DNA from: Pygmaiobacter massiliensis
Lineage (GTDB): Bacteria; Bacillota; Clostridia; Oscillospirales; Ruminococcaceae
Assembly (NCBI GenBank): GCA_022778585.1
Contig: JALFTI010000006.1
Coordinates: forward strand, 1 to 64,000
Direction: 5' to 3'
DNA length: 64,000 nucleotides
Shown here: piece after piece, positions 36,463-45,898 of the stretch
How the letters are laid out: every line of letters begins with the position of its first letter
How positions within the stretch are numbered: position 1 is the first letter of the stretch
Position numbers and translations under genes: made by a program
Notes under the pieces: generated by a model
Databases searched by the model: none
What the model saw: only the letters and a program-made list of their open reading frames with translations
What the model was told of the DNA's origin: nothing

Positions 36463-36504
36463 AAAACAAAAGGGTATGGCCCAATGGCCATACCCTTTTG
36501 TTTT
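36463..36504 (+). terminator. Terminator after aspS
   Basis: AAAACAAAAGGGTATGGCC pairs perfectly with GGCCATACCCTTTTGTTTT around CAAT, 49 bases past the stop. Confidence 0.92.
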
Positions 36505-36687
36505 AAAATTTTAGTAAAGCTGTAAGAGGCGTTTTGTCTGCAACACTTTGTTTTCAGGGCGGTGGCTTGCTTAGATGCGGACAGCAGATGCATAAACGAT
36601 TGGGCAAAACAAATTTTTCGCAGGTGGCTTTGGTGTCACACCAATCAGCTTGTGGGTATTTTGCTGCCAAATAAAGTGCAAGGTCAT

Positions 36688-36721
36688 AAAAAGAGAGCAG
36701 AATTTTTTCTGCTCTCTTTTT
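36688..36721. terminator. Second terminator-like hairpin
   Basis: AAAAAGAGAGCAGAA and TTCTGCTCTCTTTTT pair perfectly over 15 bases with TTTT in the loop. No gene ends near it on either strand except, distantly, the nitrilase on the minus strand. Confidence 0.75.
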
Positions 36722-36974
36722 ATTTATAAAAAATAAGAAATTACAGCAGTGCAGGGAAGATGTCTGCATTGCAGAAAAATGCAAAAAAGAATATTTAGTG
36801 CAATTTCTATTCCTTCTTTTAAGAACAGTTTATATACCGGGCAGCTTGGGGCAATTTAGTATGCCTTCGCTTTTATACCGGTGGAAAATGTAAACGGTAA
36901 AAATATAAAAGAAATGGCACTTTGGGTAAAATACCAGCCGTGATTCTCTTTCCCTTTTGCTTTTGGGGCGCAGG

Positions 36975-37895
36975 TCAGTCTCTCACTTCCAAATGCAACA
37001 CATCCGGCCGTGCGTAGTGTCCGCAGGGGTCAAACTCCATTCGGCTGGCGGAAACCTTAGCCATATCCAGTTCGGCATATACAATCCCTTCCTGGTCCCA
37101 AAGCGGCTGGGTAACATAGTGGCCGTAAGGATCCACCACGCAGCTGCCTCCCCGGCATACAACCTGGTTTAGCGCCGCTATTTCCTGGGGGCAGTTTAGG
37201 TCTTTGGGGTAAATATCCTTGGTGAAATACATATTGCAGTTGATAAAATAGCACCGGCCTTCCAGCGCAATATGGCAGATGGTATTCTGCCATTCCGGGT
37301 TGTCGTTGGTATTGGGGGAAAGGTAAAGTGTAACCCCTTTTTGGTAAAGTGCCACCCGCGCTAAAGGCATATAGCTTTCCCAGCAGATCAAGCTGGCCAT
37401 TGGTCCCCAAGGAGTATCTGCAATCGGAAAATAATCGCGGTTGGCATCTGCCCATACCACACGCTCCGCACCAGTGGGCTTCAGCTTGCGGTGTATCGAT
37501 TCCAAAGCGCCGTCGGGATTAAAAATTAAATTGGTATTGTATAGGGAAGCTGTAAGCCTATCTCGTTCCGACACGCCGATGCTGATATACACGCCCAGTT
37601 TTGCGGCGGCTTGAGCTAACTGGGCAGTTTCAGGCCCGGGCACCAGAATGGAATTTTCATAATAGCGCACCCAATCTGCTCGCCCTTTTTCACTGCGGGC
37701 TCCAACCGTAAAACCAAAGGTCATTCCATAAGGATACCCCGGCACGAAAAGCTCGGGCAGAACAATCAGTTGGGCCCCCTGCCCGGCTGCGGTATCAATT
37801 AGTTTTAAGGCTTTGTCTATACAGGCCGCTTTGTCAAACAGTACCGGCGCGGCCTGTATTACAGCAATTTTGCAAACAGATTTTAAATCTTTCAT
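36975..37895 (-). CDS. Carbon-nitrogen hydrolase, nitrilase type
   Basis: 306 residues, cytoplasmic. The catalytic triad of the nitrilase superfamily is visible: Glu in VLPELFVPGYP (residue 48), Lys in HRKLKPTGAERVVW (about 137), and Cys in SLICWESYMPLAR (about 170). The CWE context and FVPGYPYG fit branch 1, the true nitrilases, which convert nitriles to acids and ammonia, rather than amidases. GGGGGG precedes the ATG. The gene stands alone with a long AT-rich upstream region and convergent aspS behind it. The natural substrate cannot be inferred; aromatic or aliphatic nitriles of plant origin are possible in a gut setting. Confidence 0.88.
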   Translation of the reverse strand: MKDLKSVCKIAVIQAAPVLFDKAACIDKALKLIDTAAGQGAQLIVLPELFVPGYPYGMTFGFTVGARSEKGRADWVRYYENSILVPGPETAQLAQAAAKLGVYISIGVSERDRLTASLYNTNLIFNPDGALESIHRKLKPTGAERVVWADANRDYFPIADTPWGPMASLICWESYMPLARVALYQKGVTLYLSPNTNDNPEWQNTICHIALEGRCYFINCNMYFTKDIYPKDLNCPQEIAALNQVVCRGGSCVVDPYGHYVTQPLWDQEGIVYAELDMAKVSASRMEFDPCGHYARPDVLHLEVRD

Positions 37896-38524
37896 AAACC
37901 AAAACCCCCCGTGTTGTACAAAAACACATTTTCTTCCTTATAACATTTCACACCGGGCAGTGTCAAGCAATGCGCAGATACGGAGGGAGGGTGCCGCAAA
38001 AGTTAAGGCGATATTTTCCTATCCTACCTTTGGCCAAGAAAAGTATTTTAGCCAATGAAAGAAGCTTGTATTTAAATATGTCCGATGGGCGCTTTGTTTT
38101 TGCCGATCTGCTGGAGCATATAAAAAACTGGAAACAGTTTTCGATTGACTGCGCGCTGGCTGTAGGTGCATACTGGTATTGCTTTGGAAAGCATTTGGTG
38201 AAAAGTACCAGGCTTTGCGGGTGAAAGTACTGTGTTCATAACCGAAACAAAATTTGGTAAAGTGCTTTTTAAATAAAAATAAAGGCGAGGTTTAGGCAAA
38301 ATTACAATATATGTGAAAGTTTAGCCTTGTGTGAACAGGCTGAAAAAACACGAAAATTTGGGCCTGTTTCTGTACAAAATGTGAGAAAAAAGTTTTACTG
38401 TGCAAAAAAAATATTTTTCTCCATGGTGTTTTTTACAAATTCAATAACAATTTTCTGGAGATTCTTTACAAAATTCATATTATAACTATATATAACAAGG
38501 TATTACTTTATAAACGGCCCATAA
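37896..38524. other. Long AT-rich intergenic region, divergent promoters
   Basis: About 630 bases between divergently transcribed nitrilase and M20 peptidase genes, visibly more AT-rich than the coding regions, especially 38230-38520. An 84-codon plus-strand frame at 37970-38224 lacks a ribosome binding site and family likeness. Apart from the promoter at its right end I see nothing definite. Confidence 0.5.
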
Positions 38525-38553
38525 TTGACTTTCCAGAAAGATTCTGTTATAGT
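38525..38553 (+). promoter_or_regulatory. Strong promoter for the M20/peptide importer operon
   Basis: TTGACT (38525-38530), a 17-base spacer and TATAGT (38548-38553) with an upstream TG giving TGTTATAGT. The untranslated leader would be about 160 bases. Confidence 0.8.
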
Positions 38554-38718
38554 AAAGCCACATGGTGAACATGAACGAAAAAGTGTCGTTCCTTCTTCGG
38601 AAATTGGGCATTTAGTAATGATTCATGGATAAATGATGATTTTTAAGTAAAATTTGAGTGTTGCCTTATAAGAAAAAAGAAAAAATGACATTTTCGTGAA
38701 AAAAGGAAGTTGTCAGCT

Positions 38719-39858
38719 ATGTTTGAACTGAAAGATTATCTGGACCGGCTGGAAGCGTTGGTCAATACCGAAAGTGGTTCGCTGAATGCGGCGGGCATTA
38801 CCCGCGTGGCGGACCAGTTGGCTGGCTGGTATAAAGAGCTTGGCGGCTGGCAGGTTACCTATCACCATCTGGATGACCGCACCGGCCCGCTTTTGGAGAT
38901 TACCAACAAACCCGGCGCGGAGCGGTATGATGTGACCTTTGTGGGACATATGGACACGGTTTTTCCCGACGGAACAGTGGCTAAGCGTCCGTTTACGAAG
39001 GATGAAGAAAATTGCTATGGCCCCGGCGTGGGGGATATGAAAGACGGCGATGTAGCTATGTACGAGATCGCCAAGAACCTTTCAAAGGACACATTGGACA
39101 AACTGGCTATTTGTATGGCCTATAACCCGGATGAAGAGATTGGCAGTATGTACTCCCGGGAAGAGCTGGACCGCATTGCAGCCAAGAGCGATTACATATT
39201 TGTGATGGAATCGGCCGGCGGCCGCGGTGAAAAGCATTGCTTTGCACGCAAAGGCATGGTGGCCTATGATCTGGAGTTTACCGGTAAAGCCGGCCATGCG
39301 GGCTTTATGTTTGAACTGGATGTAGCCAGCGCGGTGGAGGAGATGGGCCACTGGATTTTGGACCTGTGTGCCTTGGCAAGCCGTGAGGATAACACCACCG
39401 TGAATGTGGGGGTGGCACAAGGCGGTACCGCTGTAAATGTAGTGCCGGAACATGCCGTTTTGCGCATGGAGTCGCGCTTTGTAAAATATTCCGAGCGTGA
39501 CCGGGTGGAAAAGGCCATCCAGGCAATGCTCAATACACCCTGCAAGGTGGAAGGGGTTACGGTAAAGGCCATTGCTCACCGGCAGTCTCCGCCTTGGGTA
39601 CGGACCGAAAAAGCTCAGGCCTACTATGACCACATTTACAAACTGGCAGAACAGGCCGGGCTGCCGTTTACCGACAAAGACCGGGGCGGCCTTTCGGATG
39701 CAAACCATATGTCCCAGTTTGGCGCCATTTGTTTGGATGGTATGGGACCCCATGGTGCGTTGGATCACAGCGACAAGGAATACAGCGTGATCGAATCTGC
39801 TGAATATTGCGTAAAGCTGTGTAGTTTGTTGCTGGATGATCTGGCAAAAAATAAATAA
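38719..39858 (+). CDS. M20 family metallopeptidase (carboxypeptidase G2 / ArgE-like)
   Basis: 379 residues from the ATG at 38719, preceded by AAAAGGAAG. A cytoplasmic two-metal exopeptidase. TFVGHMDTVFPDGT (about 73-86) gives the first metal His and catalytic Asp, YGPGVGDMKDG (about 101-111) the bridging Asp, and YNPDEEIGS (about 136-144) the catalytic Glu. The dimerisation domain begins near residue 175 with GKAGHAGF. It is the first gene before a complete peptide ABC importer, so it probably trims the imported peptides or N-acyl amino acids. Confidence 0.88.
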   Translation: MFELKDYLDRLEALVNTESGSLNAAGITRVADQLAGWYKELGGWQVTYHHLDDRTGPLLEITNKPGAERYDVTFVGHMDTVFPDGTVAKRPFTKDEENCYGPGVGDMKDGDVAMYEIAKNLSKDTLDKLAICMAYNPDEEIGSMYSREELDRIAAKSDYIFVMESAGGRGEKHCFARKGMVAYDLEFTGKAGHAGFMFELDVASAVEEMGHWILDLCALASREDNTTVNVGVAQGGTAVNVVPEHAVLRMESRFVKYSERDRVEKAIQAMLNTPCKVEGVTVKAIAHRQSPPWVRTEKAQAYYDHIYKLAEQAGLPFTDKDRGGLSDANHMSQFGAICLDGMGPHGALDHSDKEYSVIESAEYCVKLCSLLLDDLAKNK

Positions 39859-39933
39859 AACAGTTGGATTTTTATGCGGTCCGCAGCGGGGCTGCATGGG
39901 AATAAAAGCAAAATGAAAAAGGAGGAAAAACAA

Positions 39934-41505
39934 ATGAAAACCAAATTTCGCGTTGTCAGCCTGGTTATGGCACTGGCAATGGCCGTAGGCGTACTGGCGG
40001 GCTGCTCTGGCTCTTCCAGCTCCAGCGGTAGCACTGCTGCTTCCGGCAGCACCACTACTTCTGGTGCAAGCACTGCGGGTAAGACCGACCTGGTCATTGT
40101 TATGCCGGAGGATCTGGAGACCTTTGACCCGGTCAACTCTTCCGCTCGGTGTACCATGGCCATTACCCGTATGCTGTACACCACCCTGTATGTGCCCGAT
40201 GCCGAGGGTCAGCCCCAGCCTCTGCTTGCTGAGAGCATGGATGTTATCTCCGACACCGAACTGCACTTTAACCTGGTAAAGGGCGCTAAGTTCTCCGATG
40301 GCTCCGAGATCACTGCGGACGATGTGGTCGCCAGCCTGAACCGCGCACTGGCCAGCCCCAACTTCAGCACTTTGATGGGCGCTATCGAGAGCTTTGAAAA
40401 GGTGGATGACTACACCGTGAAAGCTGTTACCAGCGGTCCGGCTCCGTCCATCCAGCTGGCTCTGTCCCACAACGGTACCTCCATTCTGCCGGCCGAGTAC
40501 ATCGAAGAAGCTGAGGCTTCCGGCGACTGGAGCAATCCGATCTGCTCCGGCCCCTATGTGCTGGATCACCGTACCATCGGCCAGGAAGTTAAGGTCGTCA
40601 AGAACGAAGACTACTTCTGCACCGAGCGCGCTGCTCAGAACACCTCTATCACCTTCAAGTATGTGCCGGAAGCTTCCAGCCGTACCATCATGGTAGAGAC
40701 CGGCGAGGCCGATGCCAACTATATGTTTGCCGCTGCCGATAAGGACACCGTTGCCGGCAACAGCGATCTGACCTTGCACACCAACACTGGTACCGTGGTC
40801 AGCTACTTCGGCTTCGATACCACCATGGCTCCGTTTGACGATGTCCGCGTTCGTCAGGCCATGTGCTATGCCTTTGACCGCGAGGCCATCATCGACATGG
40901 TCTGCGAAGGCTTGGGCAAGCCCTCCTATACCATTATGCCTCCCTCTACCCTGGGCTATGTAGAGAACGCTGGCGGCTACAGCTATGACCCCGAGAAGGC
41001 CAAAGAGCTGTTGGCTGAGGCTGGCTATGCGGATGGCTTCACCACCGATCTGCTGGTCTTCAACGATGCCGGCGCCGCTGCTGCTCCGGTTCTGCAGAAC
41101 TACCTGGCCGCTGTGGGCATTACTGCCAATATTCAGCGTTATGAGTCTAGCGTCCGTATGGATATGCTGGCCAACCACGAGGTTCCCACCTTCTTCGGCA
41201 GCTGGGGCGCTATGTCCGACGCCGACCTGGTGCTGCCCCGTCTGTTCACCGAAGCGGCCATCGGCGGCATGAACTTCTCGTTCTGGTATGACGAGGAATG
41301 CACTGCTCTGCTGGAGGATGCCCGTAACACCTATGACACTGAGGAGCGTGTCTCCCTGTACAACGAGGCTGTTACTATGATTGACCAGGACGCCGCTTGG
41401 GCTCCGCTGTATATCGCCGATGTGTTCGCACTGACCCGTGCTGATCTGCAGGGTGTTGTGCTGGACGGCGAAGGCCTGATCGACTTCTGGGCTCTGCACT
41501 ACTAA
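39934..41505 (+). CDS. Peptide ABC transporter substrate-binding lipoprotein (family 5)
   Basis: 523 residues from the ATG at 39934, which follows AAAGGAGGAAAAA. Residues 1-24 are a lipoprotein signal ending VLAGC, followed by a Ser/Gly/Thr-rich linker to about residue 50. The mature DppA/OppA-type domain contains FDPVNSSARCTMAITRMLYTT, LVKGAKFSDGSEITADDV and RQAMCYAFDREAIIDM. It captures peptides outside the membrane for the permeases encoded next. Codon use is visibly more selective than in the flanking genes (frequent ACC, GGC, CTG, TCC), as expected for an abundant protein. A G+C-rich hairpin follows the stop. Confidence 0.93.
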   Translation: MKTKFRVVSLVMALAMAVGVLAGCSGSSSSSGSTAASGSTTTSGASTAGKTDLVIVMPEDLETFDPVNSSARCTMAITRMLYTTLYVPDAEGQPQPLLAESMDVISDTELHFNLVKGAKFSDGSEITADDVVASLNRALASPNFSTLMGAIESFEKVDDYTVKAVTSGPAPSIQLALSHNGTSILPAEYIEEAEASGDWSNPICSGPYVLDHRTIGQEVKVVKNEDYFCTERAAQNTSITFKYVPEASSRTIMVETGEADANYMFAAADKDTVAGNSDLTLHTNTGTVVSYFGFDTTMAPFDDVRVRQAMCYAFDREAIIDMVCEGLGKPSYTIMPPSTLGYVENAGGYSYDPEKAKELLAEAGYADGFTTDLLVFNDAGAAAAPVLQNYLAAVGITANIQRYESSVRMDMLANHEVPTFFGSWGAMSDADLVLPRLFTEAAIGGMNFSFWYDEECTALLEDARNTYDTEERVSLYNEAVTMIDQDAAWAPLYIADVFALTRADLQGVVLDGEGLIDFWALHY

Positions 41506-41551
41506 GAAAAATCACGCGGGAGTCCCTGTCGTGAAACATGTTTGAGGATGC

Positions 41552-41588
41552 GCCCGTCCTGTCCTGCACTTGGCAGCCCAGGGCGGGC
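41552..41588 (+). terminator. Stem-loop between binding-protein and permease genes
   Basis: GCCCGTCCTG and CAGGGCGGGC pair (one G-T) with a 17-base loop, followed by CTTTC rather than a full T run. Such loops usually stabilise the upstream mRNA or reduce read-through so that the binding protein exceeds the permeases. Confidence 0.6.
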
Positions 41589-41638
41589 CTTTCTCAAATT
41601 ACAGTCCCGACATATTCCCTCTTTTGGGAGGAGAACAG

Positions 41639-42574
41639 ATGTATAAATATGTCATTAAACGCCTTTTGGCGTTGATTCCTGTCATCCTGGGCGTCATCTT
41701 TATCATCTACCTGATTTTGTACCTGACCCCCGGCGATGCTGTCACTACCATTTTGGGTGTGAACTACACAGAGGAAGCCGCCGAACGAGTCCGTGAAGAA
41801 TTGGGGCTGAATCAGCCTTTCTTGGTGCAATTTGGCACCTATGTGCTAAATCTGTGCCGGTTGGATTTCGGAAATTCGTATATTACGGGTCTGCCGGTAA
41901 TTGAACAGATTGCTGCTCGGTTCCCCGCAACCTTTATTCTGGTTTTTGTCTCGATGGCGTTGTGCACCATCCTGTCGCTGCCGGTAGGCGTTCAGTCCGC
42001 TGTAAAGCCTAACTCCTTTTTCTCGAACTTTACCTCTGCCCTCAGCATGATCGGTATTGCGCTGCCCACCTTCTGGCTGGGTCTTATGCTGATTTTGTGG
42101 TTCTCGGTGGGTCTGGGCTGGCTGCCTTCCACTGGTTCGCTGAGTGTAAAAGGTCTTATCCTGCCTTCCATTACCCTGTGTGCTTCTTTTATGGCTGGTA
42201 CCATGCGTACCACCCGTTCTTCCATGCTGGAAGCGCTGAACCAGGATTATATCCGCACCGCCAAAGCCAAGGGTGTTGCGCACAAAGATGTAATCAATAA
42301 GCATGCTTTGAAGAATGCTTTGCTGCCGGTTATTACGGTTATCGGTATGAATGTAGGTTCTCAGCTGGGCGGTTCGGTTTTGACCGAGACGGTATTTGCT
42401 TTCCCGGGCTTGGGTCGGTTGCTGATGGACGGCATTAACACTCGTGACACGCCCACCGTTTTGGGTGCGCTGGTGGTCATGGCGCTTTGCATTGGTCTGT
42501 GCAACCTGCTTGTCGACATCATCTTTGCGTTTGTCGACCCGCGCATCAAATCCCAGTACAGCAAGGGGAGGTAA
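41639..42574 (+). CDS. dppB: Peptide ABC transporter permease, DppB type
   Basis: 311 residues from the ATG at 41639 behind GGGAGGAGAA; the ORF track begins 23 codons early. Six membrane helices, the first at residues 9-30 (LLALIPVILGVIFIIYLILYL), and the BPD_transp_1 coupling loop EALNQDYIRTAKAKGVAHKDVI near residue 200-220, which contacts the ATPases. Forms the membrane channel with DppC. Family members import di- and oligopeptides; nickel or other substrates are less likely given the M20 peptidase upstream. Confidence 0.93.
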   Translation: MYKYVIKRLLALIPVILGVIFIIYLILYLTPGDAVTTILGVNYTEEAAERVREELGLNQPFLVQFGTYVLNLCRLDFGNSYITGLPVIEQIAARFPATFILVFVSMALCTILSLPVGVQSAVKPNSFFSNFTSALSMIGIALPTFWLGLMLILWFSVGLGWLPSTGSLSVKGLILPSITLCASFMAGTMRTTRSSMLEALNQDYIRTAKAKGVAHKDVINKHALKNALLPVITVIGMNVGSQLGGSVLTETVFAFPGLGRLLMDGINTRDTPTVLGALVVMALCIGLCNLLVDIIFAFVDPRIKSQYSKGR

Positions 42575-42580
42575 CGAAGG

Positions 42581-43483
42581 ATGGAAGAGACCAAAAAAAT
42601 TATAACCCGGAAAGAGATCCTCAAACAGTTTAAGAAAAAGACCCAGTTCCAGGAAATCTTGACCCGGTTTTTGCGCAACAGACTGGCTATTGTAGGCATT
42701 GTTATGTTTGCAATTATTCTTCTGATTGCCATTTTTGCGCCGCTGTTGGCCGACTACCAAACCGAAGCGTTGGGTATGAACCCCAGCGAGCGTTTGCAGG
42801 GGCCCAGCATGGCCCACTGGTTTGGTACCGATGAAATGGGCCGTGATGTGTTTGCCCGTGTGGTGCATGGGGCCAGAACCTCGCTGTCTATCGGCTTTAT
42901 TGCCACGCTATTTTCGCTGTTAATTGGCGGTGCGCTGGGCGCTATTGCCGGTTATGTGGGCGGCTGGCTGGACGAAGTGATCATGCGTGTCATGGATGTT
43001 ATGCTGTGCTTGCCGGAAATGCTTTTGGCCATTGCCATTGTGGCGGCATTTGGTACCAGTACTACCAACATGGTTATCGCTATTGGTATTAGCCGTGTGC
43101 CGCGTTTTGCGCGTATTGTGCGCTCTTCGGTGCTTACAGTACGCGGTATGGAGTATGTGGAAGCTGCCCGCGCTATTGGCGCAAACAGCTTTACCATTGT
43201 AACCCGCCATGTGCTTATGAACTGCTTAGCTCCGATCATTGTGCAGATTTCGCTGATCTTCGCCAGCGCTATTCTGGCCATTTCTTCGCTGAGCTTCCTG
43301 GGTCTGGGCATTCAGCCCCCCGCTCCGGAATGGGGCAATATGCTGGCGACCGGCCGGCAGTACATGCGCGGCAACTCGCACTTGGTGCTCGCTCCGGGCC
43401 TTGCCATCTTCTTCTCGATCTTTTCGCTGAACCTGTTGGGCGACGGTCTGCGCGATGCGCTTGACCCGAGACTGAAACAATGA
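42581..43483 (+). CDS. dppC: Peptide ABC transporter permease, DppC type
   Basis: 300 residues. A charged cytoplasmic N terminus of about 38 residues precedes the first helix ([21 protein letters not shown]). The extracytoplasmic motif [24 protein letters not shown] is characteristic of DppC/OppC, and the EAA loop is [21 protein letters not shown] (about 190-210). Follows dppB after a six-base gap; partners it in the membrane. Confidence 0.94.
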   Translation: MEETKKIITRKEILKQFKKKTQFQEILTRFLRNRLAIVGIVMFAIILLIAIFAPLLADYQTEALGMNPSERLQGPSMAHWFGTDEMGRDVFARVVHGARTSLSIGFIATLFSLLIGGALGAIAGYVGGWLDEVIMRVMDVMLCLPEMLLAIAIVAAFGTSTTNMVIAIGISRVPRFARIVRSSVLTVRGMEYVEAARAIGANSFTIVTRHVLMNCLAPIIVQISLIFASAILAISSLSFLGLGIQPPAPEWGNMLATGRQYMRGNSHLVLAPGLAIFFSIFSLNLLGDGLRDALDPRLKQ

Positions 43484-43493
43484 GGAGGGCAAC

Positions 43494-44489
43494 ATGGCTG
43501 ACGAAATCCTGAAAATTAAAGATCTGGTTATTCAGTATGTGAGCGATGGCGAAGTGACCGAAGCGGTCAACGGCATCGATCTGGAACTGAAAGAGGGCCA
43601 GACCCTTGGCCTGGTCGGTGAGACCGGCGCAGGCAAAACTACTACGGCCCTTTCGGTCTTGAATCTGGTTCCAAAGCCCCAGGGCCGTGTCGTTTCCGGC
43701 GAGGTTTTTCTGGATGGCGAAAATGTGCTGGAAAAGTCTGAACGGGAGATGGAAGCGATCCGCGGCAATAAGGTGTCGATGATCTTCCAGGACCCGATGA
43801 GCTCTTTGAACCCGGTTATGACGGTGGGCGAGCAGATTGCCGAAGTAGTCCGCATTCACGACAATGTGGATGAAAAGACGGCTATGGCCCGTGCACGGGA
43901 AATGCTGGAAACGGTGGGCATTCCCGGCGAGCGCGCCGGCGAGTATCCGCACCAGTTTTCCGGCGGCATGAAGCAGCGTGTGCTGATTGCGATTGCCTTG
44001 GCCTGCTCGCCGAAGCTGCTTTTGGCCGACGAGCCCACCACCGCATTGGATGTGACCATTCAGGCACAGGTTTTGGAATTGATGCGCGGGCTGAAGAAAA
44101 AATTCAATATGGCTATGGTCATGATCACCCACGACTTTGGTATTGTGGCCGAGGTGTGTGACGAGGTTTCGGTTATGTATGCCGGCCGCATTGTGGAACA
44201 TGGCAATCTGCAGGATATTTTCGACAACAAGCGCCATCCCTATACCGAGGGTTTGTTTAACTCGCTGCCGGATATTAACAACCGCAAATCCTCTTTGAAG
44301 CCCATCAAGGGCCTGATGCCGGATCCCACCAACCTGCCTTCCGGCTGCCCGTTCCATCCCCGCTGCGATTATGTGTGCGAGAAATGCTCGAAAGAGATGC
44401 CGCCCAAGACCTGGATCAATGACACCCATTATGTGCGCTGCTGGCTGTACGAAAATACGACCGAAAGCCGCCTGACAGAAGGGGAATAA
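43494..44489 (+). CDS. dppD: Peptide ABC transporter ATPase, DppD type
   Basis: 331 residues. Nucleotide-binding domain with Walker [11 protein letters not shown] (about 41-50), signature [12 protein letters not shown] (about 158-169), Walker [13 protein letters not shown] (about 177-188) and the H-loop MITHDFG. The C-terminal oligopeptide-transporter extension has the cysteine motif [14 protein letters not shown], which in this family can carry an iron-sulfur cluster. Powers transport together with the next gene product. GAGGAGGGC lies before the ATG. Confidence 0.95.
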   Translation: MADEILKIKDLVIQYVSDGEVTEAVNGIDLELKEGQTLGLVGETGAGKTTTALSVLNLVPKPQGRVVSGEVFLDGENVLEKSEREMEAIRGNKVSMIFQDPMSSLNPVMTVGEQIAEVVRIHDNVDEKTAMARAREMLETVGIPGERAGEYPHQFSGGMKQRVLIAIALACSPKLLLADEPTTALDVTIQAQVLELMRGLKKKFNMAMVMITHDFGIVAEVCDEVSVMYAGRIVEHGNLQDIFDNKRHPYTEGLFNSLPDINNRKSSLKPIKGLMPDPTNLPSGCPFHPRCDYVCEKCSKEMPPKTWINDTHYVRCWLYENTTESRLTEGE

Positions 44490-44502
44490 GGAGGGACGAG
44501 CT

Positions 44503-45537
44503 TTGGCAGATGTATTGCTTGAAGTCAAAAACTTAAAAAAATATTTTAAAACACCCAGAGGTCTGCTTCACGCAGTGGACGATGTGAGCTTTACGCTGGA
44601 GCGCGGTAAAACCCTGGGCGTAGTGGGCGAGTCCGGCTGCGGCAAGTCCACCACTGGCCGTACGATTCTGCGGCTGGAAGAACCTACCTCCGGTGAGATT
44701 TGGTTCGAGGGTGAGAATATTACCCATGCGGATAAACACAAAATGCGCAAGCTGCGTCAGGACATGCAGCTGATTTTCCAGGACCCGTTCTCTTCGTTGG
44801 ACCCCCGCCAGACCATCAGCGAGGCCATTGAAGAACCGCTGAAGCTTTCGGGTACCATTAAAAACCACGATGAGCGGTTTATGCGGGTGCTGGAGTTGAT
44901 GAAAACGGTAGGCTTGGCCGAGCGTTTGGTGAACACCTATCCGCACGAGCTGGACGGCGGCCGCCGTCAGCGTATTGGCATTGCCCGTGCGTTGGCTATG
45001 AACCCCAAGTTCATTGTTTGCGACGAACCGGTTTCCGCACTGGATGTGTCGATTCAGGCGCAGATTTTGAACCTGATGAAAGAGGTTCAGAAAGAGATGA
45101 ACCTGACCTACATGTTCATCACCCACGACCTGTCGGTTGTTAACCATTTTTCGGATGACATTGCCGTTATGTATCTGGGCCGGCTGATCGAGAAGGCACC
45201 TTCTGAAAAGCTGTTTGAAAAGCCGATGCATCCGTATACGCAGGCGCTTTTGTCGGCAATTCCTATTCCCTCGCTGCATAACCGCAAAGAGCGGATTATC
45301 ATTAAGGGCGAAATTACTTCGCCCATTGACCCGAAGCCGGTATGCCGGTTTGCAAACCGCTGCCCGTACACCGAAAAAATTTGCACCGAAAAAGAGCCGC
45401 CCCTGGTGGAGCTGGAGCCGGGCCACTTTGTGGCCTGCCATATGTGCCAGGGCAACTGCTCGAAGCCTGCGCCCACTATGGAAGAGGCCGAGGCGCATGC
45501 AGCGGCAGAGGCACACGCAGGTGCTGCTGAGGCGTAA
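44503..45537 (+). CDS. dppF: Peptide ABC transporter ATPase, DppF type
   Basis: 344 residues starting with TTG at 44503, placed after AAGGAGGGACGAG. Walker [12 protein letters not shown], signature [13 protein letters not shown] (one base of the usual SGG replaced, LDGG), Walker [15 protein letters not shown] and ITHDLS are in order. The C-terminal extension holds [14 protein letters not shown] plus further cysteines (CHMCQGNC), and the last 20 residues are an unusual Glu/Ala/His tail ([16 protein letters not shown]). Final gene of the importer operon; a terminator follows. Confidence 0.94.
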   Translation: MADVLLEVKNLKKYFKTPRGLLHAVDDVSFTLERGKTLGVVGESGCGKSTTGRTILRLEEPTSGEIWFEGENITHADKHKMRKLRQDMQLIFQDPFSSLDPRQTISEAIEEPLKLSGTIKNHDERFMRVLELMKTVGLAERLVNTYPHELDGGRRQRIGIARALAMNPKFIVCDEPVSALDVSIQAQILNLMKEVQKEMNLTYMFITHDLSVVNHFSDDIAVMYLGRLIEKAPSEKLFEKPMHPYTQALLSAIPIPSLHNRKERIIIKGEITSPIDPKPVCRFANRCPYTEKICTEKEPPLVELEPGHFVACHMCQGNCSKPAPTMEEAEAHAAAEAHAGAAEA

Positions 45538-45576
45538 AATGGCAGAATAAAGCAATTAATTTATTCAGCAATGAAA

Positions 45577-45612
45577 AGAACCCGACAGGTGGATTTCCTG
45601 TCGGGTTTTTTT
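45577..45612 (+). terminator. Terminator of the peptide importer operon
   Basis: AACCCGACAGG and CCTGTCGGGTT form a perfect stem with a seven-base loop and a long T run. Confidence 0.93.
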
Positions 45613-45788
45613 ATTTTAAGATTTATTTACTAGCGTTGCCAACATTTTTGGTGAAAAAGAAAAGGCTGACGGCTATTTTGCTTATCAAATTTTGCAGGCT
45701 TTTCTATTAGATTGATGCCGGTAAACAAAATTGTAAAAACAGCATACAAGCGACTCGCTATTAAAGCAAAAGATAGTAGAGTAAGCGA

Positions 45789-45832
45789 AAGTCCCGCAGA
45801 ATTGGCCGAAAAAACGGCACAATGCGGGACTT
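45789..45832 (-). terminator. Probable terminator of the shikimate operon
   Basis: AAGTCCCGCA and TGCGGGACTT pair perfectly; the loop has a second small CCG/CGG stem. It lies about 65 bases past the tyrA stop on the minus strand; the T run is short, so termination strength is uncertain. Confidence 0.6.
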
Positions 45833-45898
45833 CTATTTGCTAAAAATTAAAAAATGGAAAGGGCTTTTTGCCAATTTTGCAAAAAAGGAATACAGACT

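Larger units (their letters stand above)
36414..36974. other. Intergenic region with two strong hairpins, no gene accepted
   Basis: About 560 bases between aspS and the convergent nitrilase gene. It holds terminator hairpins at 36463-36504 and 36688-36721. A 76-codon minus-strand frame (36554-36784) reads through the second hairpin and has no ribosome binding site, so it is not called. Confidence 0.55.
45538..45898. other. Intergenic region between convergent operons
   Basis: About 360 AT-rich bases between the importer operon and tyrA. Contains the terminator at 45577-45612 and the stem-loop at 45789-45832; no gene seen. Confidence 0.6.

Noticed and set aside
36554-36784. 76-codon minus-strand frame after aspS
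   Set aside because: Reads through a perfect 15-pair hairpin and has no start signal. A decayed gene fragment cannot be excluded but is unsupported.
37970-38224. 84-codon plus-strand frame between nitrilase and M20 peptidase
   Set aside because: No ribosome binding site or promoter of its own and no family resemblance.
39082-41499. 805-codon open frame on the minus strand
   Set aside because: It is the exact antisense of the M20 end and the binding-protein gene. Strong codon bias of the sense gene removes stops from this frame; no ribosome binding site or family likeness.
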